A stretch of 64,000 nt of DNA from Marinospirillum minutulum DSM 6287 (GCF_000422325.1 NZ_KE383818.1:774590-838589); one strand, 5' to 3'; counted from the stretch's first letter, positions 53,374 through 63,561 are shown. The notes: generated by a model from the sequence alone, not told the origin. Numbers and translations: made by a program.

Positions 53374-54612
53374 ATGTCGCGCAGACGAGTTGTGGTGACA
53401 GGTATGGGGTTAGTCACCCCGTTAGGAACTAACCTAGAAGATTCCTGGCAAGGTATTCTAGCTGGCCGCAGCGGTGTAGCGCCCATTGAAGGATTTGATA
53501 CATCTGCTTTTACCACCCGCTTTGGTGCTCAGGTTAAAGACTTTGATGTTGAAAATTTTATGTCCAAAAAAGATGCACGTAAAATGGACTTATTTATTCA
53601 ATATGGCATGGCAGCTGCAATTCAAGCCATAACTGACTCAGGTTTAGAAACCACAGAAGAAAATGCTGACCGTATTGGTTGTGCCATCGGTTCTGGTATA
53701 GGTGGTTTACCCATGATTGAAAAAAACCACGAACTACTACAAAAGGGCGGTCCACGTAAAATCTCCCCCTTCTTTGTGCCTGGCTCAATCATCAATATGA
53801 TTTCTGGCAACCTTGCTATACGTTTTGGTTTTAGAGGCCCGAACATTGCCATTACCACCGCCTGTACTTCAGGTACGCACAATATTGGTTATTCAGCCCG
53901 TACCATTGCTTACGGTGATGCCGATGTTATGGTTTGTGGTGGAGCAGAAGCAGCCAGTACACCTTTAGGTTTAGGTGGTTTTGCCGCAGCTCGCGCACTA
54001 TCTACTCGTAACGATGACCCTCAAGCCGCCAGTCGTCCTTGGGATAAAGACCGTGATGGTTTTGTACTAGGTGATGGTGCTGGTGTGTTGGTACTAGAAG
54101 AGTACGAACATGCTAAGGCGCGTGGCGCTAAAATTTATGCAGAGCTAACAGGCTTTGGTATGAGTGATGATGCCTACCACATGACCCTTCCACCTGAAGA
54201 TGGTCGTGGAGCAGCGGCAGCTATGCGTAATGCATTAAAAGATGCCAGCTTCAATGCTGAAGTAATCAACTATATCAATGCACATGGTACCTCTACACCG
54301 GCTGGTGACTTAGCAGAAAGTCGTGCTGTTGAATCAGTATTAGGCGCAGCTGCTGACAAAGTGGCGGTTAGCTCAACTAAATCGATGATTGGTCACTTGT
54401 TAGGTGCTGCTGGTGCAGTGGAGGCCGTCTTTTGTATTTTAGCTATCCGTGATCAGGTCGCACCCCCCACTATCAACCTTGAAAACCCTCAAGAAGGTTG
54501 CAACCTAGATTATGTGCCTAAAGAAGCGCGTCAAATGAAAATTGACCACGCACTTTCTAACTCCTTTGGATTTGGTGGTACCAACGGCAGCTTAATTTTT
54601 AGTAAAGTTTAA
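53374..54612 (+). CDS. fabF: 3-oxoacyl-ACP synthase II
   Basis: This 412-residue condensing enzyme elongates acyl-ACP with malonyl-ACP and in E. coli governs the temperature-dependent rise in C18:1. The catalytic cysteine is in T-A-C-T-S-G-T near 163, and the two histidines are in N-A-H-G-T-S-T and I-G-H-L-L-G-A. The gene has AGGAG upstream and heads the run fabF-pabC-mltG-tmk-holB-pilZ-tatD, an order shared with Pseudomonas. Confidence 0.96.
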   Translation: MSRRRVVVTGMGLVTPLGTNLEDSWQGILAGRSGVAPIEGFDTSAFTTRFGAQVKDFDVENFMSKKDARKMDLFIQYGMAAAIQAITDSGLETTEENADRIGCAIGSGIGGLPMIEKNHELLQKGGPRKISPFFVPGSIINMISGNLAIRFGFRGPNIAITTACTSGTHNIGYSARTIAYGDADVMVCGGAEAASTPLGLGGFAAARALSTRNDDPQAASRPWDKDRDGFVLGDGAGVLVLEEYEHAKARGAKIYAELTGFGMSDDAYHMTLPPEDGRGAAAAMRNALKDASFNAEVINYINAHGTSTPAGDLAESRAVESVLGAAADKVAVSSTKSMIGHLLGAAGAVEAVFCILAIRDQVAPPTINLENPQEGCNLDYVPKEARQMKIDHALSNSFGFGGTNGSLIFSKV

Positions 54613-54616
54613 TTTT

Positions 54617-55468
54617 ATGACTGCTTTGCCGCCGATGTTGCTCGATGGACGCTCCCCTACAGCCAGTGATCTAGATTGGTTATTGGCTAGTAGGGCCTTA
54701 GCTTTTGGTGAAGGTGTATTCACCACCCTAAGAGTAACTAAAGGGCAAGCCATTTTTGTAGGCGATCACCTATGGCGCTTACAAAAAGGTTTGGGTGCGT
54801 TGCTTTATCCGCCTGAAACCTTTGATTGGTCTTTGCTGCAACAAGAAATAGAGCAGCTAAGCAAAGCACTGCAAGAAGGCATGTTAAAAGTTATGCTCTT
54901 AGCAGGCCCAGGTGGGGTAGGTTACCGCCGAGCCAAACAGCAAAGCTGGCACCGCCTAATTCATCCCCGCTCCTTAACGCTTAATAGTGCAGCTTATCAA
55001 GGTATTGCCTGTTGGTGGCAAGCTTGCCCAGGCAGCAACCCTGAACCTGCTAGCAAGCACCTTAATCGCCTTAGCCAAATTCTAGCCAGTGAAGGTTGCC
55101 CAGATAAGTTTGTTGAAGCAATACAGTACAACAGCAAGGGTGAGGTGTGCGAAGGCATTGCACGCAATGTGTTTTGGTATAGCCAAGGTTGTTGGCATAC
55201 CCCCTCACTAGAAACAGGTGCTTTAGCTGGGGTAATGCGACGCCAACTGCTAACACATTTAGCAGCTAATCAAGTAAAAGAAACCATCGCAGGATTAGCA
55301 GAGCTTCAACAGGCAGAAGAACTTTTTGTTTGTAATAGCTTGCAAGGTATTTGGCCAGTGACCCGCCTTGAAGACACCAGTGGCACACTCGCTCATTGGC
55401 CAGTCGGTCCCCAAACCCAACAACTTATGGCAGTTTTTCATCCCCTGTTAGGACTGCCACTTAACTAA
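54617..55468 (+). CDS. pabC: Aminodeoxychorismate lyase
   Basis: This 283-residue fold-type IV PLP enzyme makes 4-aminobenzoate from 4-amino-4-deoxychorismate for folate. The family features are R-A-L-A-F-G-E-G-V-F-T-T-L-R near residue 27, the PLP lysine in S-K-H-L-N-R-L, and E-G-I-A-R-N-V-F. It follows fabF by 4 bases, the usual linkage in gammaproteobacteria. Confidence 0.9.
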   Translation: MTALPPMLLDGRSPTASDLDWLLASRALAFGEGVFTTLRVTKGQAIFVGDHLWRLQKGLGALLYPPETFDWSLLQQEIEQLSKALQEGMLKVMLLAGPGGVGYRRAKQQSWHRLIHPRSLTLNSAAYQGIACWWQACPGSNPEPASKHLNRLSQILASEGCPDKFVEAIQYNSKGEVCEGIARNVFWYSQGCWHTPSLETGALAGVMRRQLLTHLAANQVKETIAGLAELQQAEELFVCNSLQGIWPVTRLEDTSGTLAHWPVGPQTQQLMAVFHPLLGLPLN

Positions 55469-55478
55469 CTGGCAAAAG

Positions 55479-56531
55479 ATGATAAAAAAAATAGCGTTAG
55501 TATTGGTCGTTTGTTTTTTACTGCTAGGCACTGCAACCACCTATTGGTTTAATCAGCAGCTAAACCAGCCGCTTAAGCTAGACACTGCGCGTTTATTAGA
55601 GATAACACCAGGTCGAAGTTTTATTAGTCTGCTTAACCAACTAGAGCAAGAAGGTGTTATTCAAAGCAGCCTACCAACACGCATTTGGTTAAGACTTACT
55701 GGTGATGAAGGCATTATTCGTACTGGCGAATACCAGTTAGAAGCCCCAATAACCCTAGCCCAGCTTTATAAAAAATTACAACTAGGTGAAGTAGTAACCT
55801 ACCGAGTTACCTTAGTTGAAGGCTCCACTTTTAGTGAAATGCGCCAAACCTTAGCTAAGGCAGAAAAATTAATCTCTACCACTGCCGATTGGTCAGAAGC
55901 TAAAATTATGGCTAGCTTAGCCATGCCAGAACAAGCTGCAGAAGGCTGGTTTTTTCCTGATACCTACACCTACAGCAAGGGTATGCAAGACCTAGACCTA
56001 ATGCGTCAAGCCAACACAAGAATGCAAAGCTTGCTTGCAGAAGTGTGGGAGAGTCGTATTGAAGGCTTACCTTATAAAACACCCTATGATGTATTGATTA
56101 TGGCATCCATAGTCGAACGCGAAACCGGTGCACCGCAGGAGCGCGAAGACATAGCAGGCGTGTTTGTAAGGCGTTTACAAAAAGGCATGCGCTTACAAAC
56201 CGACCCAACCGTTATTTATGGCATGGATAAAAACTACCAAGGCAAAATTACCCGTCGCAACCTACGCGAACCAACCCCTTGGAATACTTACACTATCTAC
56301 GGTTTACCTTTAACACCCATTGCTTTGCCAGGTGAAGCCGCTTTAAGAGCCAGTGTTAACCCTGCAGAAGGTGATGCCTTGTATTTTGTTGCCCGAGGAG
56401 ATGGTACGCATAAATTTTCTGCTACCCTAGCTGAACATAATCAAGCGGTAAAAAAATACCAGCTTAAGCGTCGTGAAGATTATCGCTCATGGCCTGCACC
56501 CACTAGTGAACAGGAATCCAAGAATGACTAA
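55479..56531 (+). CDS. mltG: Endolytic murein transglycosylase MltG
   Basis: This 350-residue protein with one N-terminal membrane helix (about 4-24) has a LysM-like segment followed by a YceG catalytic domain. The catalytic glutamate is in A-S-I-V-E-R-E-T-G, and Q-T-D-P-T-V-I-Y-G is present. MltG cuts nascent peptidoglycan strands near the membrane and influences chain length. Its end overlaps the tmk start by 8 bases. Confidence 0.93.
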   Translation: MIKKIALVLVVCFLLLGTATTYWFNQQLNQPLKLDTARLLEITPGRSFISLLNQLEQEGVIQSSLPTRIWLRLTGDEGIIRTGEYQLEAPITLAQLYKKLQLGEVVTYRVTLVEGSTFSEMRQTLAKAEKLISTTADWSEAKIMASLAMPEQAAEGWFFPDTYTYSKGMQDLDLMRQANTRMQSLLAEVWESRIEGLPYKTPYDVLIMASIVERETGAPQEREDIAGVFVRRLQKGMRLQTDPTVIYGMDKNYQGKITRRNLREPTPWNTYTIYGLPLTPIALPGEAALRASVNPAEGDALYFVARGDGTHKFSATLAEHNQAVKKYQLKRREDYRSWPAPTSEQESKND

Positions 56532-57183
56532 GCCAGCCGGTTATTTTATTACGCTAGAAGGGGGTGAAGGTGTTGGTAAAACAACCAATGTTGAATTTAT
56601 CACTGCCCAGCTAGATGCCGCCGCTATTCCTTGGATAAAAACCCGCGAGCCGGGTGGAACTCCTTTAGCAGAAGCAATTCGTGGTTTATTGCTAAGCAAA
56701 GATACCGATACCCCCAGTGATTTAACCGAACTATTATTAATGTTTGCCGCTCGCGCACAGCACCTAGACAAAGTTATTAGACCTGCCCTAGAAAAAGGCA
56801 CTTGGGTAATTTGTGATCGTTTTACCGATGCTAGCTATGCTTATCAAGGTGGTGGTCGTGGGCAAAGTGAAACAAAGTTAGAAGTGCTTGAGCAGCTAGT
56901 TCACAGTGATTTACAGCCAAATTTAACCTTTTTACTCGATATGCCAGTGGAAGCAGCCTCGTTAAGAGTCGACAGCCGAGGTCAACAGCGAGATAGGTTT
57001 GAACAAGAACAGCTCGACTTCTTTCAACGTGTTAGAGATGCCTATTTAAAAAGAGCACACCAGCATCCATTACGCTTTAGAGTGGTTGATGCCTCCTTAA
57101 ACTTACAAGCAGTACAAAAGCAAGTAAAAGACTACTTGCAGCCATTAATAGATGAAGCCCTAGCAACAAGAAGCCGCGCATGA
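56524..57183 (+). CDS. tmk: Thymidylate kinase
   Basis: This 219-residue enzyme phosphorylates dTMP to dTDP. The P-loop is E-G-G-E-G-V-G-K-T-T, followed by T-R-E-P-G-G-T-P and D-R-F-T-D-A-S-Y-A-Y-Q-G. The ATG at 56524 is chosen because it gives the family N-terminus; a longer frame into mltG has no initiation support. It overlaps mltG and the holB start by a few bases on either side, showing tight coupling. Confidence 0.95.
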   Translation: MTKPAGYFITLEGGEGVGKTTNVEFITAQLDAAAIPWIKTREPGGTPLAEAIRGLLLSKDTDTPSDLTELLLMFAARAQHLDKVIRPALEKGTWVICDRFTDASYAYQGGGRGQSETKLEVLEQLVHSDLQPNLTFLLDMPVEAASLRVDSRGQQRDRFEQEQLDFFQRVRDAYLKRAHQHPLRFRVVDASLNLQAVQKQVKDYLQPLIDEALATRSRA

Positions 57184-58163
57184 AACCCTTTCAGTCTATG
57201 CCCTGGCACGCACTTATTTGGCGGCAGTGGCAGCAACAAATACAAGACCAGCAGCTACCCCATGCTTTATTGCTAACAGGTTTAGCAGGCTTAGGTAAAC
57301 GCACTCTAGCCAGAGCGCTGGCCTATTTTGTGTTGTGTACTAATCATCAAGGCCAACAATCTTGCGGGCATTGCCGCTCATGCCATTTTATAGAAGCTGG
57401 TTTTCACCCAGACTTGCTTATTTTAGAGCCAGAAGCAGAAGGCAAAGCCATTCGAGTGGATCAGGTACGTGAAATGACCACCCAAATGCAAAAAAGTGCA
57501 CAGCAGGGTGGTTATAAAGTGGTGCTTATTTGGCCAGCCGAAGCCTTAAATATTAATGCTGCTAATGCGCTTTTAAAAACCTTAGAAGAGCCAGAACCAC
57601 TGACCCAATTTATTCTAGTCAGTGATCAACCTTCTAGCCTACCGGCAACACTACGCAGCCGTTGCCAAATATGGCCGATTGCACCGCCCAGTTTAGAACA
57701 AGGTGAGGCTTGGCTAAAACACCAGCTAAGTGAAGAACAACAACCACAAGTGCTATTAAAAGCAGCCGGTGGACGACCCCTAGCTGCACTTAAACTAGCA
57801 ACACCAGAGGCAGAAGAAAGACGCCACCTACTAGGGCAGGTGATGGAAGGTTTGGTTAGGGGAGTGAACCCTATCGAACAGGCTACCAAGCTAAAAAACC
57901 TCCCTTTACCCGCCTTATTAAACAGCCTACAAAGTTGGTTAGCTGATAGCCTAAGGTTTGGTTTGCTAGGTGAAACGTCAGTACAAGATACACGGCAACT
58001 GCCCCTTTATAGGCAGTTATATCAGCTATTGGGTCCGCGCAGTTTGTTAAATTTAGAACAAGAACTACAAGCCATGCACCATCAACTGCACACCAACCCT
58101 AATGTCGACTTGTTTTTAGAAAGCTTGCTTATTAGGTTAACGCAGGAGCTACATCATGAGTGA
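57180..58163 (+). CDS. holB: DNA polymerase III delta-prime subunit
   Basis: This 327-residue clamp-loader subunit has L-T-G-L-A-G-L-G-K-R-T in the P-loop position and a zinc module with four cysteines (C-T-N-H, then C-G-H-C-R-S-C) at about 51-66. N-A-A-N-A-L-L-K-T-L-E-E-P-E and the S-R-C-Q sensor motif follow. Delta-prime assists loading of the beta clamp. It overlaps tmk by 4 bases (ATGA type) and the pilZ gene by 8. Confidence 0.93.
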   Translation: MKPFQSMPWHALIWRQWQQQIQDQQLPHALLLTGLAGLGKRTLARALAYFVLCTNHQGQQSCGHCRSCHFIEAGFHPDLLILEPEAEGKAIRVDQVREMTTQMQKSAQQGGYKVVLIWPAEALNINAANALLKTLEEPEPLTQFILVSDQPSSLPATLRSRCQIWPIAPPSLEQGEAWLKHQLSEEQQPQVLLKAAGGRPLAALKLATPEAEERRHLLGQVMEGLVRGVNPIEQATKLKNLPLPALLNSLQSWLADSLRFGLLGETSVQDTRQLPLYRQLYQLLGPRSLLNLEQELQAMHHQLHTNPNVDLFLESLLIRLTQELHHE

Positions 58164-58491
58164 AAGCAAACCTTTAACCCTAGTGCTAAAAGACAAACAA
58201 GCCCTTAAAGCCCATTACATGCCTTTTTTAAAGCGGGGCGGGCTTTTTATACCCACCAGCCGAGTTATTCGTCCAGGAGCTACAGTGCAAATTAACCTCC
58301 AGCTACCCGATGAATTAGAGCCACTTTTGGTGGTAGGTACACTTGCTTGGCGCACACCTGTTGGCGCACAAGGGCGCAAGCTACCCGGCATAGGCGTGCA
58401 CTTTTCAGAAGATGAAGATTCACCCAGACATTACATAGAAGAACTTTTAGCAGGCTTACCCGGTAACGATAAGCCGACTCACACGATTTAG
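58156..58491 (+). CDS. pilZ: Type IV pilus PilZ protein
   Basis: This 111-residue single PilZ domain sits in the conserved holB-pilZ-tatD position of Pseudomonas and relatives. The c-di-GMP motifs R-x-x-x-R and D/N-x-S-x-x-G are not present (the G-G-L-F-I-P-T region replaces them), as in the founding PilZ, which acts in type IV pilus assembly without binding c-di-GMP. No other pilus gene is in the window. Confidence 0.9.
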   Translation: MSESKPLTLVLKDKQALKAHYMPFLKRGGLFIPTSRVIRPGATVQINLQLPDELEPLLVVGTLAWRTPVGAQGRKLPGIGVHFSEDEDSPRHYIEELLAGLPGNDKPTHTI

Positions 58492-58508
58492 ATTTAAGAG
58501 GCGTTAAT

Positions 58509-59333
58509 ATGTGGTTGGTCGATTCCCATTGTCATCTAGATATGCTGAAACTTGCTAAAACCTCCAGTGGTGAAGCAGCAGGCATAGAGGGCGTTTTAAA
58601 TGCAGCCAGACAAAGGGGTGTGAAGCACTTTTTATGCATTAATGTTAATCCTTGGCATATTCAGCAACTACGCGAGCTTACCGCGCCTTTTGACGACGTA
58701 AGCCTAACCTTAGGGCTACACCCCTTGCACCAGCCAGATCAGCCAGTCACGACTGAACAGCTTATTGAGTGGGGACAAGCCGAGGATATTCTTGCACTAG
58801 GTGAAACCGGGCTAGATTATCACTACGCAGGGCAAGAAAGAGACGTTCAGCTAGATTACTTTCAGCGTCACCTAGATGCAGCACTAGAACTCAATAAACC
58901 CGTTATAGTGCACACCCGAGAAGCCAGTGAAGATACCTTGGCGTTACTTAAGCCTTTTACAGAAAAAGGTGGTCAGGGCATTATTCATTGTTTTACAGAA
59001 GATTTAGCCTTTGCCAGACAAGCCGTAGGCATGGGGCTTTATATTTCCTTTTCTGGCATTGTTACCTTTCATTCCGCCGATGCGCTAAGAGAAGTCGCTA
59101 AAGTTATGCCACTAGACAGGCTGTTAATTGAAACCGATGCACCCTACCTAGCCCCTGTACCTCACCGGGGTAAACAAAATGAGCCAGGCTATGTGCGTGA
59201 TGTGGCAGAATTTCTAGCCAACTTACGTGGTTTAGAGGTTGAGTTCTTAGCTCAACAAACCACCGAAAACTTCTTTCGTTTGTTTCCAAAATTATTAGCA
59301 AAAGTAGCTAAGCAAGAGGCTTCACTTGCTTGA
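58509..59333 (+). CDS. TatD-family metal-dependent hydrolase (YcfH-like)
   Basis: This 274-residue TIM-barrel nuclease-type hydrolase has metal ligands in D-S-H-C-H-L-D at the N-terminus, G-E-T-G-L-D-Y-H, the histidine in V-H-T-R-E-A, H-C-F near residue 160, and E-T-D-A-P-Y-L-A-P. It corresponds to E. coli YcfH, next to holB there too. Family members are 3'-5' DNA exonucleases or D-aminoacyl-type hydrolases; the exact role is uncertain. Confidence 0.92.
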   Translation: MWLVDSHCHLDMLKLAKTSSGEAAGIEGVLNAARQRGVKHFLCINVNPWHIQQLRELTAPFDDVSLTLGLHPLHQPDQPVTTEQLIEWGQAEDILALGETGLDYHYAGQERDVQLDYFQRHLDAALELNKPVIVHTREASEDTLALLKPFTEKGGQGIIHCFTEDLAFARQAVGMGLYISFSGIVTFHSADALREVAKVMPLDRLLIETDAPYLAPVPHRGKQNEPGYVRDVAEFLANLRGLEVEFLAQQTTENFFRLFPKLLAKVAKQEASLA

Positions 59334-59398
59334 ATAGCAAAAGGTGTTTACTCTTGTGACTAAAAGAACGATATGGGTCATATTTTTAGGAGCAGGTT

Positions 59399-60070
59399 AT
59401 GGCTGAGACACCGGTAGAAAAACAGGCGCGGCGTGTTAGAGATTTTAAGCAACGTGAAGCCCGTATACTGGAAATTGCACTCGATTTGTTCCTGGAACTG
59501 GGTGAAGACAAGGTAACAGTAGAAATGATTGCCGAAAAAGTAAACATCGGCAAGGGCACTATTTACAAGCACTTCAGCACCAAGGCAGAAATTTTCCTGC
59601 GCCTAATGTTAGATTACGAGCTAGAAATGGCAGAGCTTTTTAATCTGCCAGAAATAGCAGAAAACAAAGAGGCATTATCCCGTGCCTACTTTGAATTTCG
59701 TATGCAGCAGCCAGATAAATACCTGTTATTTAATCGCCTTGAAGAAAAGCTAGTTAAAGCCAACGTTATTCCAGAAATGATTGAAGAACTCCACCGCTTC
59801 CGCGCCAAAAACCTAGAAAGCCTGTCAGGTTTAATTACTGGCCGAATGGAAGAAGGGTTACTAGAAGATGTGCCGCCCTATTTCCATTACTGTGCTTCTT
59901 GGGCTTTTGTGCACGGAGCCGCAGTACTTTATCAGTCAGAGTTTTTCCAAGATGTTATTCAAGACAAAGAAGAGTTTTTCCGCTTTATGATGGATATAGG
60001 CGTGCGTTTAGGTAATCGTGGTCAGCGTGGCCGCAAACATAATGCTGAATCAGCACTACCCAAGCCTTAA
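59399..60070 (+). CDS. TetR-family transcriptional regulator
   Basis: This 223-residue regulator has its helix-turn-helix at about 40-62 (V-E-M-I-A-E-K-V-N-I-G-K-G-T-I-Y-K-H-F), a helical ligand domain, and a basic tail (R-G-Q-R-G-R-K-H-N). AGGAG lies six bases before the ATG. Its stop is one base before the DUF1285 gene, which in turn overlaps the helicase gene, so the three form an operon. Effector and targets are unknown. Confidence 0.9.
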   Translation: MAETPVEKQARRVRDFKQREARILEIALDLFLELGEDKVTVEMIAEKVNIGKGTIYKHFSTKAEIFLRLMLDYELEMAELFNLPEIAENKEALSRAYFEFRMQQPDKYLLFNRLEEKLVKANVIPEMIEELHRFRAKNLESLSGLITGRMEEGLLEDVPPYFHYCASWAFVHGAAVLYQSEFFQDVIQDKEEFFRFMMDIGVRLGNRGQRGRKHNAESALPKP

Positions 60071-60071
60071 A

Positions 60072-60641
60072 ATGCCAACGTCTAGCAGATTACTACAGCT
60101 TGTATCGCAAATAAGCCTTAACCCTAATGAAAAAGGCTTGCCGCCCATTCATTTGTGGCAGCCGCTGCAAGTTGTAGATATAGATTTAAGTATTGATCAT
60201 CAAGGACAGTGGTTTCATCAAGGCAACCCTTTTATACGCACAGAATTAGTAAGGCTTTTTTCTACCCTGTTACGACTAGAAGAAGATGCTAACTACTACC
60301 TAATTACCCCAGCAGAAAAAGTGCTGGTTAAGGTAGCGGAAGTGCCTTTTTTAATAGTGAGTGCCAGTGAAGTTAGTCAAGCTGGTCAGCCTTGCTTGGT
60401 GTTAGAAACCAATGTTAGCGATACCTTTACGCTGGATGAAAAGCACCCATTACGCCTAATAACTCAGGAAAATGGTGAGCCTCGACCTTATGTTAAGGTG
60501 CGTGATCAGTTAGAAGCACGTATTTTGCCCCAAGTGTTTTATCAGCTAGTTGACCTTGCCGAAACACGGCAAGAAAACCAACAAACCTGCCTTTATTTAA
60601 ACTCTGCTGGCGCTGAATTTCAGCTAGGTTGTTTTGATTAA
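60072..60641 (+). CDS. DUF1285-family protein
   Basis: The start is the ATG at 60072, one base after the TetR stop, giving 189 residues; an upstream in-frame start would lie inside the TetR gene. The protein has L-P-P-I-H-L-W-Q-P, D-I-D-L-S-I-D-H-Q-G-Q-W-F-H-Q-G-N-P-F (split here as family landmarks), and Y-V-K-V-R-D-Q-L-E-A-R-I. These are typical of DUF1285, a structurally characterised but functionally unassigned bacterial family. There is no signal peptide. It shares its last base with the helicase start codon. Confidence 0.82.
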   Translation: MPTSSRLLQLVSQISLNPNEKGLPPIHLWQPLQVVDIDLSIDHQGQWFHQGNPFIRTELVRLFSTLLRLEEDANYYLITPAEKVLVKVAEVPFLIVSASEVSQAGQPCLVLETNVSDTFTLDEKHPLRLITQENGEPRPYVKVRDQLEARILPQVFYQLVDLAETRQENQQTCLYLNSAGAEFQLGCFD

Positions 60642-62734
60642 TGTTGCAACAGCTCACCCAAGAACAACAGTCGGTTATTACCCATCAGCAAGGCCATGCA
60701 AGGGTTAGAGCCGTTGCTGGTTCAGGTAAAACCACCACACTAGTTGAAAGAGTACTTCACCTATTGCGCCAAGGCGTACCAGCCAAACGTATGCTAGTGG
60801 TAATGTATAACCGCGCAGCCCGTGAAGACTTTATGGCTAAGTTGCAACGGCGTGCCCAGCAAATTAAAACCACAGAAGGCTTGCAACTTAACCTACCCGA
60901 TGTACGCACTTTTCACTCTTTAGGCCATCGCCTAACCCAAACCTTTGGTCGCTGGGGCGTATTAAAAACACGCCAGCTACAGCAAGAAGAGTGGATGGTT
61001 GACCGTTTAACCCGCCAAGCCTTAACCCAGTTAGCAGAAGAGCAGGGGCAAGAAAGCCAAGCCTGGCTTGAAGAAGATGCCCTAGATGCGTTTAAAAGCT
61101 TCTGCACCCTAGTTAAAAGCGGCTTAAGTGATGCACAGTTTGTATTCGAAGCCCTAGACACCACTGCCAACCAAAAACACTTCCCGCAAGCTTTTGAGCA
61201 GCTAGAGCAGCTTCTAAGCGAGCAAAGATTGATGTTCTTTGATGACTTGTTGTGGCGACCTTTAAAAGTGCTAGATAAACAACCAGAACTGTTAAAACGC
61301 TTACAGGGATTTTTAGACTACCTAATTGTTGATGAATACCAAGACATTAATGAAGTTCAACAAGCCTTAATTAAAGCCTTGGCAGGCAAAGCGCAGGTCA
61401 TGGTTGTTGGTGATATAGACCAATGCATTTATGAATGGCGAGGTGCACGCCCTGAATACATGCTGCGCCGTTTCCAACAAGATTTTAAGCAGGTACAAGA
61501 TTACCCGCTTACGCATACTTTTCGTTTTGGGCATAGCCTAGCCTTGGCAGCGAACCAAGCCATTAACCATAACCGTGAACGCCCAGAACAAATTACCCTA
61601 GCCGCAAAAAGCGCCCAGCCAACTTTTTTACAGCAAGGGCAGGGCAGTGGTTGGTTGTTAGAACAGCTTGCTGCTTGGCAAGCAAAACAGGCTGAAGGTA
61701 AAGCTGCAATTTTAGTACGTAGCTGGTCACAAAGCCTAGATGTGCAGTTAGAACTGTTAAAAAGTCACCAGCCTTTTCAGCTAGCAAGGCAAGAACACTT
61801 TATTTTTAACCGACCACAAATACGTGGTTTACTAGCCTATGCACGTCTAGCATTAAACAGCCAAGTAGGCATAACCATTAACTACCAGCACCCAGACGCT
61901 CAGCAAGATTTTTATCAGTTATTAAGTTTTCCTACCCTTTATTTAACCGAGCAAGAACGCCAAAGCCTAGTACAAGGCAGAATACAAAGTGATTCCGCTT
62001 TAATGGCAGCTATGGACCGTATGCCACAAGGCAAAAGAAACCGTGTTAAAAACAGATTAGAGCTAGTTAATAAACTAGCCAAACACGCTAAACAACTAAA
62101 ACCAGCTGCTTTTATAAACTTCACCCTGCGTGAAACCAACGCCCTAGAAAAAATACGCAAAACAGCACCCAGCAAAGAAAGTGCCGAAGAAGCCTTACGA
62201 CTAATAGAAGGTTTAAAACGCTATGCAGAAAAAAGTAACACCAATGACTTAGGTGAATGGATAAACCAGCTAGAGATAGCACGCCAAGAAGGTGCTGCCA
62301 GCCAAGCAGCCAATACCACCGCGCAACAGCAGCTAGTAATATTAACGGTACACGCAGCAAAAGGCTTGGAATGGGATTGGGTCGGTGTTTATGGCTTGAA
62401 TGAAGGGGATTTTCCCTACACTTCAGGCTTTAGCCGTTTAACACCAGCCGGTGAAGAAGCAGAAAGGCGCTTGTTCTATGTAGCAATTACGCGAGCAAAA
62501 CATTGGCTAGTGCTGGCGCGTAGTGAAACCTCTAACCAACCTAGCCGCTTTTTAGAAGAAGCGGCGCTCTATGATGCCAAAAAGCTAGCGGAACTTTTAG
62601 AAGAATCATCAGAACAACCACCAAAAACACCGCCACTTATAAAAGCACATCAACCAGAACTCTTACTTAGGTATTGGCAGTCGGTTAGCTCGCTAGAACC
62701 GCCAAAATTCATTGCCTATGAGTTTCAAGCTTAA
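60641..62734 (+). CDS. UvrD/Rep-family superfamily I DNA helicase
   Basis: This 697-residue SF1A helicase has all core motifs: Walker A V-A-G-S-G-K-T-T-T (about 25-33), Walker B I-V-D-E-Y-Q-D-I, motif III G-D-I-D-Q-C-I-Y-E-W-R-G, T-V-H-A-A-K-G-L-E-W (motif V) and R-R-L-F-Y-V-A-I-T-R-A (motif VI). It is related to, but clearly shorter than and distinct from, UvrD and Rep in its 2B region. Start and stop overlap (TAATG) with the DUF1285 gene imply coupling. A role in DNA repair or replication restart is likely, the details unknown. Confidence 0.9.
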   Translation: MLQQLTQEQQSVITHQQGHARVRAVAGSGKTTTLVERVLHLLRQGVPAKRMLVVMYNRAAREDFMAKLQRRAQQIKTTEGLQLNLPDVRTFHSLGHRLTQTFGRWGVLKTRQLQQEEWMVDRLTRQALTQLAEEQGQESQAWLEEDALDAFKSFCTLVKSGLSDAQFVFEALDTTANQKHFPQAFEQLEQLLSEQRLMFFDDLLWRPLKVLDKQPELLKRLQGFLDYLIVDEYQDINEVQQALIKALAGKAQVMVVGDIDQCIYEWRGARPEYMLRRFQQDFKQVQDYPLTHTFRFGHSLALAANQAINHNRERPEQITLAAKSAQPTFLQQGQGSGWLLEQLAAWQAKQAEGKAAILVRSWSQSLDVQLELLKSHQPFQLARQEHFIFNRPQIRGLLAYARLALNSQVGITINYQHPDAQQDFYQLLSFPTLYLTEQERQSLVQGRIQSDSALMAAMDRMPQGKRNRVKNRLELVNKLAKHAKQLKPAAFINFTLRETNALEKIRKTAPSKESAEEALRLIEGLKRYAEKSNTNDLGEWINQLEIARQEGAASQAANTTAQQQLVILTVHAAKGLEWDWVGVYGLNEGDFPYTSGFSRLTPAGEEAERRLFYVAITRAKHWLVLARSETSNQPSRFLEEAALYDAKKLAELLEESSEQPPKTPPLIKAHQPELLLRYWQSVSSLEPPKFIAYEFQA

Positions 62735-62750
62735 ACACTAATAATAGCCT

Positions 62751-63518
62751 TTAACCAGCACCTAAGCGTTTTAAATTGTCACAAATAACCGCCGCAGCCA
62801 CACCCACATTCAAAGACTCAGCAGCACCAAAAGCTGGAATGGTGATTTTACGCGTTACCCTTGCAGCTAAGGCTTGGCTAATACCCTGCGCCTCACTACC
62901 TAATAAAATAACACCACCCCTAGGGCAAGCTTCTAGCTGATGAATGGACTCACCCTCTAAATAAGCACCTAAAATAGCCGTATTAGCAGGGAGTTGGTTA
63001 AAAAAGTCATCTAAGGGCTGGTAGCTAAGGGCAACACGCAAAAAAGAACCTTTAGACGCAGCAATAACCTTAGGGTTATACACTTCAGCCGTGGTCGGCG
63101 AACAAACCAACTGCCCAATACCATACCAATCGGCAATGCGTAACAAACTACCTAAGTTTCCTGGGTCATTAATAGCATCTAAAGCCAGTATCCAAGTTTG
63201 CGAAGCGTCTAGGGATTTAAACTTTTGCTTGGGAATTTTAACCACCGCTAAAGCAGCCGTGTTACTGACTAGCGTACTAACTGAAGTCAGTTCGGTTGCA
63301 GAACACTCCACCAAAACCACCTTAGATAGCTTAATTAAATCTTGGTAAGCAGTAATAAATTCAGGCGTTGCATAAAGGCTTTCTACTTGCCAATTAGAAG
63401 CTAATAACTCAGCAACCACCTTTTCACCTTCCACCAAAAACAAACCCAGTTCACGGCGCGTTTTCTTACGATGTAAAGCACGAAGGCTTTTAGCCTGATT
63501 TTTACTAAGCATGAGCAA
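62751..63518 (-). CDS. TrmH/SpoU-family RNA 2'-O-ribose methyltransferase
   Basis: This 255-residue SPOUT methyltransferase has an N-terminal RNA-binding substrate domain (about 5-95) and a knotted SAM-binding domain with N-D-P-G-N-L-G-S-L-L-R (motif 1), L-L-G-S-E-A-Q-G-I-S (motif 2) and I-P-A-F-G-A-A-E-S-L-N-V-G-V-A-A-A-V (motif 3). It resembles generic rRNA 2'-O-methylases of the TrmH group rather than RlmB; the modified nucleotide cannot be told. It converges on the helicase gene. Confidence 0.9.
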   Translation of the reverse strand: MLMLSKNQAKSLRALHRKKTRRELGLFLVEGEKVVAELLASNWQVESLYATPEFITAYQDLIKLSKVVLVECSATELTSVSTLVSNTAALAVVKIPKQKFKSLDASQTWILALDAINDPGNLGSLLRIADWYGIGQLVCSPTTAEVYNPKVIAASKGSFLRVALSYQPLDDFFNQLPANTAILGAYLEGESIHQLEACPRGGVILLGSEAQGISQALAARVTRKITIPAFGAAESLNVGVAAAVICDNLKRLGAG

Positions 63519-63561
63519 CCCTAAAATAAAGCAAGAAGCTGGGTATTATACTGAAATATTG